Assembly (NCBI GenBank): GCA_947468275.1
Contig: CANIKO010000008.1
Span: forward strand, 1 to 64,000
Length of the DNA: 64,000 bases
Source: Bacteroidota bacterium
GTDB lineage: Bacteria > Bacteroidota > Bacteroidia > NS11-12g > UBA9320
Direction: 5' to 3'
Under the pieces are notes generated by a model that saw only the letters and a list, made by a program, of their open reading frames with translations, had not been told where the DNA came from and did no database searches. The position numbers and the translations under genes were made by a program. Below are positions 37,137 through 46,419 of the stretch, piece after piece (position 1 is the stretch's first letter; every line of letters begins with the position of its first letter).

Positions 37137-37946
37137 ATGGACTATAAATTCAAAAAAATCCTGATTGGCTTTGATAACTCGGCCTCCTCCGTAATCGCAC
37201 TTCAAAAAGCACTCCATACTTGCAAAATTTTCAATACACCCTTGTATGTTGTAAATGTAAAAGACCCAAAATCCAATGCCAAAGGATACAATATAAATAT
37301 TCAGGAAGTGGCGGATACATTTGGTGTGCCCATTCATTACATGGAAAAAACCGGTAATGTGAGCCGCGAAATTCATGCCACTGAAAAGGAGATAAAAGCT
37401 GACCTGATATTTATGGGGGCTCATGGTTTAAATGGTTTCCAGCCTTATTGGATTGGGAGCAATGCGCTTAGAGTTATATCTGCTTCTAATTGCCCGGTAA
37501 TTACTGTTCAAGCTGATTCATCGCAAACTGATTTTAAAAATATTATTTTACCGCTCGACAATAGCTCGGAAACCCGCCAAAAAGTGCCTTATGCAGCGGT
37601 GATGGCTTTAGCATTTGGTGCTACAATTCATATTTTGGCCGTGAGCAAAGACAAAACTGAAGAAACCCGCAATCGATTAGAAATTTATGGCAAACAAACC
37701 TTAAAATATTTAACAGATTTGGGAATTAAAGTTACTTATGATTTAAGACAAGGCAGCAGTGTAGCCCAAACTTGTATTGATTACGCCATCGAACGCAATG
37801 CCGGACTGATAATGATGATGACCGAAACCGAAAGTAATAATTGGTTTATGGGCACAGTAGCCCAACAATTGGTAAATCATTCACCGGTGCCAATTATTTC
37901 AATTCATAGCCGCGATTTATACTTGACAGGTGACGCCGGGTATTAA
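37137..37946 (+). CDS. Universal stress protein, tandem UspA domains
   Basis: A 269-residue cytoplasmic protein with two UspA domains. The first (residues 1-130) has KKILIGFDNSASS and the nucleotide motif GAHG, nine residues, then GSNA, so it probably binds ATP. The second (140-265) begins FKNIILPLDNSSETRQKVP and lacks the full G-x2-G motif (MMTETESNNWFMGTVA), so it may be degenerate. A weak promoter, TTG-N20-TATCTTCG, lies at 37086-37116. The next gene starts eight bases later. Confidence 0.95.
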   Translation: MDYKFKKILIGFDNSASSVIALQKALHTCKIFNTPLYVVNVKDPKSNAKGYNINIQEVADTFGVPIHYMEKTGNVSREIHATEKEIKADLIFMGAHGLNGFQPYWIGSNALRVISASNCPVITVQADSSQTDFKNIILPLDNSSETRQKVPYAAVMALAFGATIHILAVSKDKTEETRNRLEIYGKQTLKYLTDLGIKVTYDLRQGSSVAQTCIDYAIERNAGLIMMMTETESNNWFMGTVAQQLVNHSPVPIISIHSRDLYLTGDAGY

Positions 37947-37954
37947 TTTTATTA

Positions 37955-38866
37955 ATGAAAAGGATATTTACCTTTTTCTCATTAAGTTTTCTTTTAGTAT
38001 CTAATCTATTTGCGCAATCCTTTTTTGAAAAAGATACAAAATATGTGCTTTGGCGAACTCAAGGTACAGAATCTTCAGGATACCATGCTTTTGAGGAAGT
38101 TTTTTTAGATTCGGTTATTTCAGGAACTGAGTATTATCATTCGTTGTTTTGGATTGGTAATAATGCTTTTAAAAAATATTATAAAGTTCAAAATAATAAG
38201 GTATACCTTATCTCTTATATTTTTAAATACCGAAAAAATGAATATCACTTAGTATATGATTTTAACTTATTGAAAGGTGACAGTTTAAATATTGATACTG
38301 TATTCTCTAACCAAGTTTTTAAGTATAAAGTAGACTCGGTTTCTAAAATTTCAATTAAATATAAAGAAAAAAAAGTACAATTTATGAGTGTAAAATCAAC
38401 TCAAAAGGGATTTGCATATTCATTTGGAAAATTTACTTTTATTGAAGGTATTGGAAGCTTAGAAGCCGGCCTTTCATTTTTTGAACAATTGCCTTATACA
38501 GATTGGCAGGAATGGCAATGTCTTAGAATATGCATGAAAGACTCTGCCTATTTACCCATCCTAAATAGCAATAGATTACAATTTTTCTCAACACCTTGCA
38601 TGGACTCAGCCTATCAACACATGGTTGAGATTAAAAATCCTTATCAATCAGAACCTTTTATTTTTCCAAACCCAATAAATGACCTCTTAAATATTAATAA
38701 TTTTAAAGGAAACATTGCACTCTTTGATTTTAAAGGTTCTATAGTGTTGGAAGAAACAATAGCAAGCCAAACCCAACTAGATGTTCGGTTTTTGCCAAAA
38801 GGAATTTATTATCTAAAACTGTATAACAATAAAGGCTCGGATGTCAGGAAAATTTTGAAACTTTAA
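37955..38866 (+). CDS. Secreted protein with T9SS type A sorting domain
   Basis: A 303-residue exported protein (signal peptide MKRIFTFFSLSFLLVSNLFA). The mature N-terminal 200 residues match no family I recognise; they include EDTKYVLWRTQGTESSGY-like and GFAYSFGKFTFIEGIGS segments, the latter typical of small Bacteroidota cargo proteins. The last 75 residues (FIFPNPINDLLNINN, LFDFKGSIVLEE, FLPKGIYYLKLY) form the type A sorting domain, so it is predicted to pass through the T9SS. It lies eight bases after the stress protein gene. Confidence 0.88.
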   Translation: MKRIFTFFSLSFLLVSNLFAQSFFEKDTKYVLWRTQGTESSGYHAFEEVFLDSVISGTEYYHSLFWIGNNAFKKYYKVQNNKVYLISYIFKYRKNEYHLVYDFNLLKGDSLNIDTVFSNQVFKYKVDSVSKISIKYKEKKVQFMSVKSTQKGFAYSFGKFTFIEGIGSLEAGLSFFEQLPYTDWQEWQCLRICMKDSAYLPILNSNRLQFFSTPCMDSAYQHMVEIKNPYQSEPFIFPNPINDLLNINNFKGNIALFDFKGSIVLEETIASQTQLDVRFLPKGIYYLKLYNNKGSDVRKILKL

Positions 38867-38987
38867 ATTTTAATTAACCGAATACCTCAATAACTCAATA
38901 ACCAATACCTACCCCTAATTGTACAAATAATTAGAATCCCCACCCCCACTGTTCAGAATTATTACTTAGGCTCATACACTTAACCTC

Positions 38988-38995
38988 TAAATTTG
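38988..38995 (+). promoter_or_regulatory. -7 box for the large TPR gene
   Basis: TAAATTTG is an exact match to TAnnTTTG, followed by CCG. The expected start of transcription, near 39002, coincides with the first ATG (39003). The in-frame ATG at 39012, which begins a compact signal peptide, may therefore be the true start. Confidence 0.5.
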
Positions 38996-39002
38996 CCGTT
39001 TA

Positions 39003-42000
39003 ATGAATATTATGCGCAAGTTTTTTTTATTGGTATCGGTTGCAATTGCCGGAATTGTTCAGGCACAAAAAACTCAGGTTTATTCCAACCCCGATTACTA
39101 TTATAATTATGCTTTAGAACTATTTCAAAAAGAGCTATACGGCCCGGCCATACAGCAATTTTCAACTTATATTTCTTTATCTACCGATCCGCTTAAAAAA
39201 AGCGATGCAGAAATATATCGCGCCGTTGGCCATCTTAAATCAGGCCACGAAAATGCTGAAATCACCTTAGAAGAAATGCTTGAAAAGCATCCTGAAAATG
39301 CTTTAAATAATCTGGTATATTTTGAATTGGGCAATTACTATTTTGATAACAACAAGTTTAAACGAGCGGCGGGATATTATGCTAAAACCGATATTTCAGG
39401 ATTAAGTGAAGAAAAAACAGATGAAATGAATTTTAAAATGGGCTATTCTTTCTTAAAAGCCAAAAAGAACGATTTAGCTAAATCTCATTTTGAAAGCTTG
39501 CGAAACAAACCCGGTGAATATTATGCACGTACCAATTACTACTATGGCTACATGTGCTATATGGATAAGCAGTATGATTGTGCCCTTAAAAGCTTTGAAA
39601 AAATTAAAGACGAAGGATTTGAGTCCATCCCGATTTTTATTGCTCAAATGTATTATGCCAAAGCTGAATACCAAAAAGCTATTGATTACAGCAATAAAAT
39701 AAGTAAGGAGAAATATGCCAACGACTTGAATTTAATCAAAGGAAAATCAAATTTTCAGTTGGGAAAATATGACGAGGCCAATAAATATTTTAGCAAATGT
39801 GACCTTACCAACTTAAAGCCAACCGATGAAGAACGCTATGAAATAGGCTACACCGCATACACCCAAAAGAAATATGAAGATGCCAATTCACAGTTTATAA
39901 AACTTACGGCTTTGGATTCTCCACTTGGGCAAATCTCTAGTTTTTATTTAGGTCAATCGTTTTTAAAACTTAATAAAAAACAAAATGCCTACAATGCCTT
40001 TGGCGAAGCCAAAAGGATGAATCATAACAATGAGGTTAAAGAATCAGCTCATTTTAATTATGCTAAACTGGCTGTGGAATTGGGCTACTCCAATGTTGCT
40101 CTAAAATCTATTCAAGATTTTATTACCGATTTTCCAAAATCTGAATTTAATGATGATGCCAAAGGATTATTGGCCGAATTATTATTGCAAACCAAAAACT
40201 ACAAACAAGCCTGCGAAATACTTTCAGACCTTAAATCATACAATGCCCAAAGCAAAACAGCTTACCAAATGGTTCATTTTCACTATGCTGAAATATTATA
40301 CGACAACAAAGAATATGCAGAAGCGGAAAGTTATTTTAAGAAGTCGTTAAAATATGTTTCTGATAAAAGACTAGAAGGTGAAGCTTGGTATTGGTTGGGC
40401 GAATTGGCTTATAAAAACGAAAAATATTCCGATGCCATCAATAATTTTAATCGGTTTATAAATATGAGCGATGGCAGCCAAAGTACCTTGTTTAACAATA
40501 CCTACTATAACATCGGTTATTGCTATTACATGGACAAAAACTACACCCAGGCTCTTAATTATTTTAAAAAATATAAAGACGAAAGTAGCTTTGTTCCTTC
40601 CAATACCGACCGATATATTGACAATATGCTGCGCTTGGCAGATAGTTATTTCATAACTAGTCAATATGAAAAAGCAGCCGAAAGCTATGGTTTTGTAAGT
40701 AGCAAAAAAGTTAACACCAGCGACTATGCCATATTTCAACAAGGAATTATTTATGGTTTGCTGGATAAGCGCGATTTAAAAATTGCAACGCTTCGCAATA
40801 TTCCTCAAAGTTACCCTAAGAGCATTTATATTGACGATGCTATTTATGAATTAGGTGCTGAATATTTAGAAGCTGAAAACTATAGTACTGCCGAAGGTTT
40901 CTTTAAAAAACTATTAACAGAACATCCGTTAAGTCCTCATATTGCTGATGCTTATCTCAAATTAGGTTTACTAAATTATAACCAAAAGAAAGAAAGTCAG
41001 GCAATCAGTTATTATCAGGAAGTGATTAAACGGTTTCCAAAAACTACGGAATCAGAAGTGGCTTTGGATGCTTTGGAAATCATTTATGTTCAGGCTGGAC
41101 GTGGCGATGAGTACTTGGATATGTTGAGCACCATTCCCGGGGCAAAGGTTCGATTATCTTATCAGGATTCGCTTTTATACGAATCGGCCATTACTAATTA
41201 TCGTGAAGGAAATTGTGTGAAAGCTATCGCCGGATTTAAAAACTATTTGACCAAATTTGGTTTGAATGCTTTCTTTTACATTCCGGCCAACTATATGAAA
41301 GCTGAGTGTGAATACAAGGACAAAAAATACGACGATGCATTACCTAACTTTAAAATAGTGGCCGAAGCCGGACGAAATGAATACACTGAAAAAGCAGCCT
41401 TGCGTGCGGCTCGTATTTATTACATAAGAAAGGATTATAAAGCGGCTCTGCCATATTATGAAATACTAAATAAAAACGCCAGCACTAAGGATAATACGGT
41501 TGAATCATTACTAGGACTGATGCGATGCAATTACCAAACTGCAAATTATAGCGAAGCCAAACGCCACGCAATTGACCTGCTTTCGCAAACCAATGTGCCA
41601 AAAGATGTATTGGTTGAAACCAATATGAACTTAGGCCGAATAGCCGTGATGGACAAAAACTGGCGAACAGCTCAATTCCATTTTAATTATGTGCTTAAAG
41701 AAAACAAAACTGCTTTGGGGGCTGAAGCCCTTTATAACAAAGCGGATATAGCCTATAACATGTCAAAGCGTGATTCATGTAAAAGTTTAGTATTTAAGTT
41801 AAATGATAATTTTGCTTCTTACGAAAATTGGGTAGTAAAAGGCTTTATTTTATTAAGCGATGTATACCGCGATGAAAAGGATTATTTCCAAGCTAGAGCT
41901 ACTTTACAAAGTATTATTGACAACACCGAGATTAAGGAATTATTGGAAATTGCCAAACGAAAACTGGAAGAATTAAATGCTTTGGAAAAAGCTAGCAGCG

Positions 42001-42029
42001 AAGGAGTGAAAGAGGAAAAGGACGAGTAA
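39003..42029 (+). CDS. Large periplasmic TPR protein
   Basis: A protein of about 1000 residues made almost wholly of tetratricopeptide repeats after a signal peptide (RKFFLLVSVAIAGIVQAQ). Repeats show the usual 34-residue rhythm, for example YYFDNNKFKRAAGYYAKTD, YYYGYMCYMDKQYDCALKSF and YYNIGYCYYMDKNYTQALNYF. Such proteins act as protein-interaction scaffolds in the cell envelope; no partner is evident here. Start may be 39003 or 39012 (see the promoter entry). The C-terminal end is charged. It converges on the outer-membrane barrel gene nine bases away without a visible terminator. Confidence 0.93.
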   Translation: MNIMRKFFLLVSVAIAGIVQAQKTQVYSNPDYYYNYALELFQKELYGPAIQQFSTYISLSTDPLKKSDAEIYRAVGHLKSGHENAEITLEEMLEKHPENALNNLVYFELGNYYFDNNKFKRAAGYYAKTDISGLSEEKTDEMNFKMGYSFLKAKKNDLAKSHFESLRNKPGEYYARTNYYYGYMCYMDKQYDCALKSFEKIKDEGFESIPIFIAQMYYAKAEYQKAIDYSNKISKEKYANDLNLIKGKSNFQLGKYDEANKYFSKCDLTNLKPTDEERYEIGYTAYTQKKYEDANSQFIKLTALDSPLGQISSFYLGQSFLKLNKKQNAYNAFGEAKRMNHNNEVKESAHFNYAKLAVELGYSNVALKSIQDFITDFPKSEFNDDAKGLLAELLLQTKNYKQACEILSDLKSYNAQSKTAYQMVHFHYAEILYDNKEYAEAESYFKKSLKYVSDKRLEGEAWYWLGELAYKNEKYSDAINNFNRFINMSDGSQSTLFNNTYYNIGYCYYMDKNYTQALNYFKKYKDESSFVPSNTDRYIDNMLRLADSYFITSQYEKAAESYGFVSSKKVNTSDYAIFQQGIIYGLLDKRDLKIATLRNIPQSYPKSIYIDDAIYELGAEYLEAENYSTAEGFFKKLLTEHPLSPHIADAYLKLGLLNYNQKKESQAISYYQEVIKRFPKTTESEVALDALEIIYVQAGRGDEYLDMLSTIPGAKVRLSYQDSLLYESAITNYREGNCVKAIAGFKNYLTKFGLNAFFYIPANYMKAECEYKDKKYDDALPNFKIVAEAGRNEYTEKAALRAARIYYIRKDYKAALPYYEILNKNASTKDNTVESLLGLMRCNYQTANYSEAKRHAIDLLSQTNVPKDVLVETNMNLGRIAVMDKNWRTAQFHFNYVLKENKTALGAEALYNKADIAYNMSKRDSCKSLVFKLNDNFASYENWVVKGFILLSDVYRDEKDYFQARATLQSIIDNTEIKELLEIAKRKLEELNALEKASSEGVKEEKDE

Positions 42030-42038
42030 TAGCAACTT

Positions 42039-42719
42039 CTAAAATTTAATATTCAAGGTCAAACCACCTATTCTGTTAAGGGTAATATTAAAATCTTTAC
42101 TTTTTTGATGATCCCATTCTGTGCCATCATAAGCGTCAAGAGTCTTTGTGGTCCAATTGTTAAAAATAAATCTTGCACGTGTTTCAAAAGATAAGGATAC
42201 CAATTTGGTAAATTTATATTCAAATCCTATAGCGGGCATCAACCCAAAACCAAAACCACTTGATACTTGTCTTTTACTAAGTGATGCAAAAACACCTTTG
42301 CTTTCTGTTATAAAATCAGAATAAGTTCTTAAGCCAGCCACATCAAGGGCTAAGTATGGTCTAACTTTGCTTTTTATGGCAATTCCTTTTTCTATACCTA
42401 ACCGCACTATACCTTCATTAAAGTAACCGCTAACATCACTGCCAAAGTCTATTCGCTTGCTAGGCATATTGTTAATAGTTATATATTCAATTCCTACTCG
42501 TGCGGTAAAACTTTCAAAGTGTTGTTTTAGTGTAACCCCATTAAAATAATTTTGAGAAACATGTGGTCCACCCAAATAGTTATAATAATTCCATTCATTT
42601 ATTAAGATTGCCCCAATGGTCCATTGAGGTTTCTTTGTTTTAGATTTTTCAACTTGGGCAAAGGCAGAATTATTAACTAGAAGAAAAATTACAAAACTAA
42701 AAAGCTTTAATTTTTTCAT
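42039..42719 (-). CDS. Outer membrane beta-barrel protein
   Basis: A 226-residue protein with a signal peptide (LKLFSFVIFLLVNNSAFAQ) and a mature part of alternating hydrophobic strands ending in GGLTLNIKF, a typical terminal aromatic barrel strand. Segments such as FTARVGIEYITIN and LVSLSFETRARFIFNNW fit an eight-stranded porin-like barrel. No enzymatic motif is seen. A TAAATTTG sequence on the minus strand (42754-42761) could be its -7 box. Confidence 0.85.
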   Translation of the reverse strand: MKKLKLFSFVIFLLVNNSAFAQVEKSKTKKPQWTIGAILINEWNYYNYLGGPHVSQNYFNGVTLKQHFESFTARVGIEYITINNMPSKRIDFGSDVSGYFNEGIVRLGIEKGIAIKSKVRPYLALDVAGLRTYSDFITESKGVFASLSKRQVSSGFGFGLMPAIGFEYKFTKLVSLSFETRARFIFNNWTTKTLDAYDGTEWDHQKSKDFNITLNRIGGLTLNIKF

Positions 42720-42801
42720 AGATTTTTATAAATGAGAAACATAATAACTCGAACAAATTTAAACCATTAAATTTAAGATATGAAAATTTATTATGAGTAA
42801 C

Positions 42802-43365
42802 CTACTCAAACTTAAAACTCCGAATCATATGATTGATGTCTTGCTTAATAAATTCAATTACAGGACCTACGGAGTCAATGGTGGTATAGCTATTAAAATA
42901 CAAAGCCCCTCTAAAAAATTTAGACTTATTATCGGTTAGATAAAAATTATAAGGAGTAGCGGTTTCACCATCAATTAAAAAATACATGCCGCTGCGGCCA
43001 TTGCTGTCTGTAATTTCAGCGTCAATAATATCACTGGCCTTTACAGTGTGTTTGTAAACTAGGTTTCGACTGTCATGAATAAGGGTATCCAACTCCAATG
43101 AATTTTTAAAGGTTTTATAACTAAGATGCATAGTAGCATCAAATGGCAGATAGGTTAAATTATACCAATTTGACCCAGCTGTATCGATTTCCATAATACT
43201 GTAAACCGGTTTTTCAAACGAATAAGGAACCCCTTCACTTTGCCAAAGTTTGTAATCATGTTTAGGAAAATCAAGTCGAGGATAGGCGTGCTGCTTAGGC
43301 AACAAAGTTTCTGTACATGAGTAAATACTAAAAATAAGAAAACTATATATTATTAATCTTCTCAT
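42802..43365 (-). CDS. gldD: Gliding motility lipoprotein GldD
   Basis: A 187-residue lipoprotein with lipobox FSIYSC. The mature sequence matches the GldD family: PRLDFPKHDYKLW, a central VEKPVYS-like segment (SFEKPVYSIMEID), WYNLTYLPFDATMHLSY, and the C-terminal GALYFNSYTTIDSVGPVIEF. GldD is required for gliding and T9SS function in Flavobacterium-type bacteria. Its ATG is two bases after the gldE stop, and gldE-ssb-mutY lie upstream, the usual order in this phylum. Confidence 0.95.
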   Translation of the reverse strand: MRRLIIYSFLIFSIYSCTETLLPKQHAYPRLDFPKHDYKLWQSEGVPYSFEKPVYSIMEIDTAGSNWYNLTYLPFDATMHLSYKTFKNSLELDTLIHDSRNLVYKHTVKASDIIDAEITDSNGRSGMYFLIDGETATPYNFYLTDNKSKFFRGALYFNSYTTIDSVGPVIEFIKQDINHMIRSFKFE

Positions 43366-43367
43366 AA

Positions 43368-44723
43368 TTAAACTTCAACTTTTTCAGGATTAATAATAGT
43401 TTTTACCCTATTAATTTTTCTACGGTCGGCACTTTCTATGATGAAGGTAAAAATACCATATTCAATTTTATCACCTATAGAAGGAATATTTTGGGTTATT
43501 TCCATTATCAATCCCGCCAATGAATCTGATTCTCCTTTCACATCATCAAAATAACCCGCCTCGGCTTCCGTAATCTTTATAAAATCATTGATTGAAATTT
43601 TTCCTTCAAATACATAATTAAAAGCATCCAACTTGGAATAGGTCATTTCATCCTCATCAAATTCGTCTTTTATCTCACCAAATATTTCCTCTAAAATATC
43701 CTCTAAAGTTACTATTCCCAAGGTTCCGCCATATTCATCAATAACTACCGCCATGTGAATATGCTTTTCTTGAAATTCACTTAACAGGTCATCAATTTTT
43801 TTAAATTCAGGAACAAAAAAGGCTGGCCTAATTAATGTGTTCCAATCTAAATCGGCATGGTTGTTAACGTATGGCAACAAATCTTTGATATACAAAACGC
43901 CGGTAATGCTGTCGAAAGATTCTTCATATACAGGAATCCGGGAATAGCCCCATTCATTTACCTTAAGCATCAATTCATCAAACGATATACTTTGCTCTAC
44001 AGCCATCACATCCAAACGGGATTTCATAATCTGTTTTACACTAATATTACCAAAATTTACAAGACTTTTTAATATATTTTTTTCGTCGGTAAGATCTTCG
44101 TCCGAGGTTATTTCAATGGCATGATTAAGCTCTTCTAGAGAAACCGTATGTTGTTTGGTTTCAAAATATTTATCTAAAAAATTAGAACTTTTGGTAAGTA
44201 TCCAAATAAAAGGTTTTAATAATTTTTGAGAATAATATAGCGGTATAGACATTCGATGCACCACATTCACAGCATTCTGAGTTGCATAAATTTTTGGAGT
44301 TACTTCGCTTATTAATACAATAACAAAAGTGATAAGTACCACTTCAAATAAAAAACCAGCTATTGGATACAATTCGAGTTGAAACAGCATACTAAGCAAC
44401 AAGGAAGATCCTATAACAACAAAAATATTTGTAAAATTATTGATCAATAAAATACTTGCTAGCAATGTTTTTCCCGCCTCCTCTTCATCAGGTTCCCGTA
44501 ATAGTTTTATTGCAAACTGAGCCGATTTTTTTTCATCTTCTTTAAGTTCAGCTATGTCCGATGGATTTAAGGAGAAAAAGGCATTTTCAGCTGCTGAAGT
44601 AATGGTGGAAATACTTAACATTATTAAAATAACAATGAACAGTATTATAATTAATCCCAAATTTGCCGACCAATTTGGATTAATAAATAGAAGTGTTAAA
44701 TAATTTTTCGGGTCAGGGTCCAA
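43368..44723 (-). CDS. gldE: Gliding-associated protein GldE, CNNM/CBS hemolysin-C type
   Basis: A 451-residue membrane protein. A DUF21/CNNM transmembrane domain covers about residues 20-200 (LSISTITSAAENAFFSLNPSDI). A CBS pair covers 215-345 (VKQIMKSRLDVMAVEQ, GYSRIPVYEESFDSITGV, MAVVIDEYGGTLGIVTLEDI), and a CorC_HlyC domain closes the protein. GldE is thought to support GldD in gliding; its biochemical role, possibly ion related, is unproven. It overlaps nothing but is tightly spaced with ssb and gldD. Confidence 0.95.
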   Translation of the reverse strand: MDPDPKNYLTLLFINPNWSANLGLIIILFIVILIMLSISTITSAAENAFFSLNPSDIAELKEDEKKSAQFAIKLLREPDEEEAGKTLLASILLINNFTNIFVVIGSSLLLSMLFQLELYPIAGFLFEVVLITFVIVLISEVTPKIYATQNAVNVVHRMSIPLYYSQKLLKPFIWILTKSSNFLDKYFETKQHTVSLEELNHAIEITSDEDLTDEKNILKSLVNFGNISVKQIMKSRLDVMAVEQSISFDELMLKVNEWGYSRIPVYEESFDSITGVLYIKDLLPYVNNHADLDWNTLIRPAFFVPEFKKIDDLLSEFQEKHIHMAVVIDEYGGTLGIVTLEDILEEIFGEIKDEFDEDEMTYSKLDAFNYVFEGKISINDFIKITEAEAGYFDDVKGESDSLAGLIMEITQNIPSIGDKIEYGIFTFIIESADRRKINRVKTIINPEKVEV

Positions 44724-44747
44724 TTTATATTAGATTTTATGCTTGTA

Positions 44748-45188
44748 TTATGAAAGTTCTCCTTCATGAAATTCGTCGTCAGAAAAAGATTCATTTAATC
44801 CTTCATTTAATTCATCCCCCTTATTATCAGCAGGTAGGTTTTCATTTTCAAACCTATTTTTTTCTTTATTAACAATAGTTATACTTATTCCTCGTATTTT
44901 TTTTTGACTACGGCTTACACCTTCTTTATCTGTCCAATTATCTGTTCTTATTTTCCCTTCGAGATAAATAGTGTACCCTTTTTTAAGGTATTTCTCAGCT
45001 ATTTTAGCCAAGCTGTCCCAAAGTTCAATATTATGCCATTCTGTTTGTCTTACTCTATTATTTTTTCTATCGGTATAAACCTCATTGGTGGCCAATGGAA
45101 ATGTAGCTACCACTCTATTATTATCAAGATATCGAACATCAGGATCTCTGCCTAAATTACCTAACAAAATAACTTTATTTACAGACAT
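44748..45188 (-). CDS. ssb: Single-stranded DNA-binding protein
   Basis: A 146-residue SSB. The OB fold covers residues 1-105: MSVNKVILLGNLGRDPDVRY, ATNEVYTDRKN, EWHNIELWDSLAKIAEKYL and TIYLEGKIRTDNW. The C-terminal tail is acidic but ends EFHEGELS instead of the classical DDDIPF-like peptide, as often happens in this phylum. It lies between mutY (2 bases) and gldE (24 bases) in one transcription unit. Confidence 0.96.
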   Translation of the reverse strand: MSVNKVILLGNLGRDPDVRYLDNNRVVATFPLATNEVYTDRKNNRVRQTEWHNIELWDSLAKIAEKYLKKGYTIYLEGKIRTDNWTDKEGVSRSQKKIRGISITIVNKEKNRFENENLPADNKGDELNEGLNESFSDDEFHEGELS

Positions 45189-45190
45189 AA

Positions 45191-46354
45191 TTATAGAAAA
45201 TAATTTTTTACTTCTTTGCTTTCCATATACTTAGTAATAAGTCTTGGAAGTGAATAAAACTCCGTTAAACTTTTAATTTCAACTTCAAAGGTATTATTTT
45301 TTTTAGATGTAACTTTATATTTATTTTTAACATCCAAAGGAATGCTTTGGTCAAAATTATCGGATGAAATGGATTCAGAAACATAATAAGGTCTTTCATT
45401 TTGCTGATTTTCCGTTTGATCGATTAAATAAAAAGTAGCTTCAATTATTCTGTGACTTAATACGTGTTTAAGACATAATATGTTAATTAATTTAAAGTCT
45501 CCAAAATCATCCTTTAACACTTGAAAAAAATCGATTTCTTTGGTTTCACCTTCCATTTCATACAAGGGAAAGGTATACATATTTTTCCAAATGTTATTTA
45601 AAATCCTCTTGGTTATAAGGGTTTTACTTTGTCCTAAAAGCGTAACAACAAAATTGAAGTAGAGTTTTTTCGCAGTCGTTTTTTTAGATTTAACAGGAAA
45701 CAATAGCATTGTATTGTCACTTCTAGAAAGACAAAAGGATTCGAGTGGACAATTAAGACAATCAGGATTTTGGGGCCGACAAACCAAAGAACCCAATTCC
45801 ATCATAGCCTGATTATGGGTGGCTGGATTATTTTTATCTAAAATTTGATGGGCTAATTCCTTTATTATTTTAACACCTTTTGAAGTATCTACTAGTTCAT
45901 TTATTTTAAATAACCTAGAAATAACCCGCATTACATTTCCATCTACCACAGCCACCAATTCGTCATAAGCGAAAGAAGCAATGGCCGCCGCAGTATATTC
46001 TCCTACCCCTTTTAGCTTAAGTAATTCATTATAATTTTTCGGAAAAATTCCGTTTAATTCCAACTGTATGTATTTAGCTGTTTGCAAAAGATTCCTAGCT
46101 CTAGAATAATAACCAAGACCTTGCCATAGTTTCAAAACCTTGTCTTCCGATGATTCAGCAAGATTTTTAAGTATTGGAAATTCCTTTATAAATTTATCGA
46201 AATACGGAGTACCTTGTATTACTTGGGTTTGTTGTAAAATAATTTCAGAAAGCCAAATAGTATATGCATCTTTAGTTCTTCTCCATGGCATTTGCCGATG
46301 GTTAGCATTATACCATTGGGCAAGTTCAAAACTAAGCGGCGAGACGTCTTCCAA
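45191..46354 (-). CDS. mutY: A/G-specific adenine DNA glycosylase
   Basis: A 387-residue base-excision repair enzyme removing adenine opposite 8-oxoguanine. The catalytic Glu lies in WLSEIILQQTQV. The helix-hairpin-helix reads LLKLKGVGEYTAAAIASF, followed by the catalytic Asp in AVVDGNVMRVISR. The iron-sulfur cluster cysteines are in CRPQNPDCLNCPLESFC. The C-terminal 150 residues are NUDIX-like and recognise 8-oxoG. All key residues are intact. Confidence 0.97.
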   Translation of the reverse strand: MEDVSPLSFELAQWYNANHRQMPWRRTKDAYTIWLSEIILQQTQVIQGTPYFDKFIKEFPILKNLAESSEDKVLKLWQGLGYYSRARNLLQTAKYIQLELNGIFPKNYNELLKLKGVGEYTAAAIASFAYDELVAVVDGNVMRVISRLFKINELVDTSKGVKIIKELAHQILDKNNPATHNQAMMELGSLVCRPQNPDCLNCPLESFCLSRSDNTMLLFPVKSKKTTAKKLYFNFVVTLLGQSKTLITKRILNNIWKNMYTFPLYEMEGETKEIDFFQVLKDDFGDFKLINILCLKHVLSHRIIEATFYLIDQTENQQNERPYYVSESISSDNFDQSIPLDVKNKYKVTSKKNNTFEVEIKSLTEFYSLPRLITKYMESKEVKNYFL

Positions 46355-46419
46355 TTAACAATTAAAATATTACGATTAATAAATTTATAAGCCTTTACAT
46401 ATCATCAAAAGCTTAGAAA

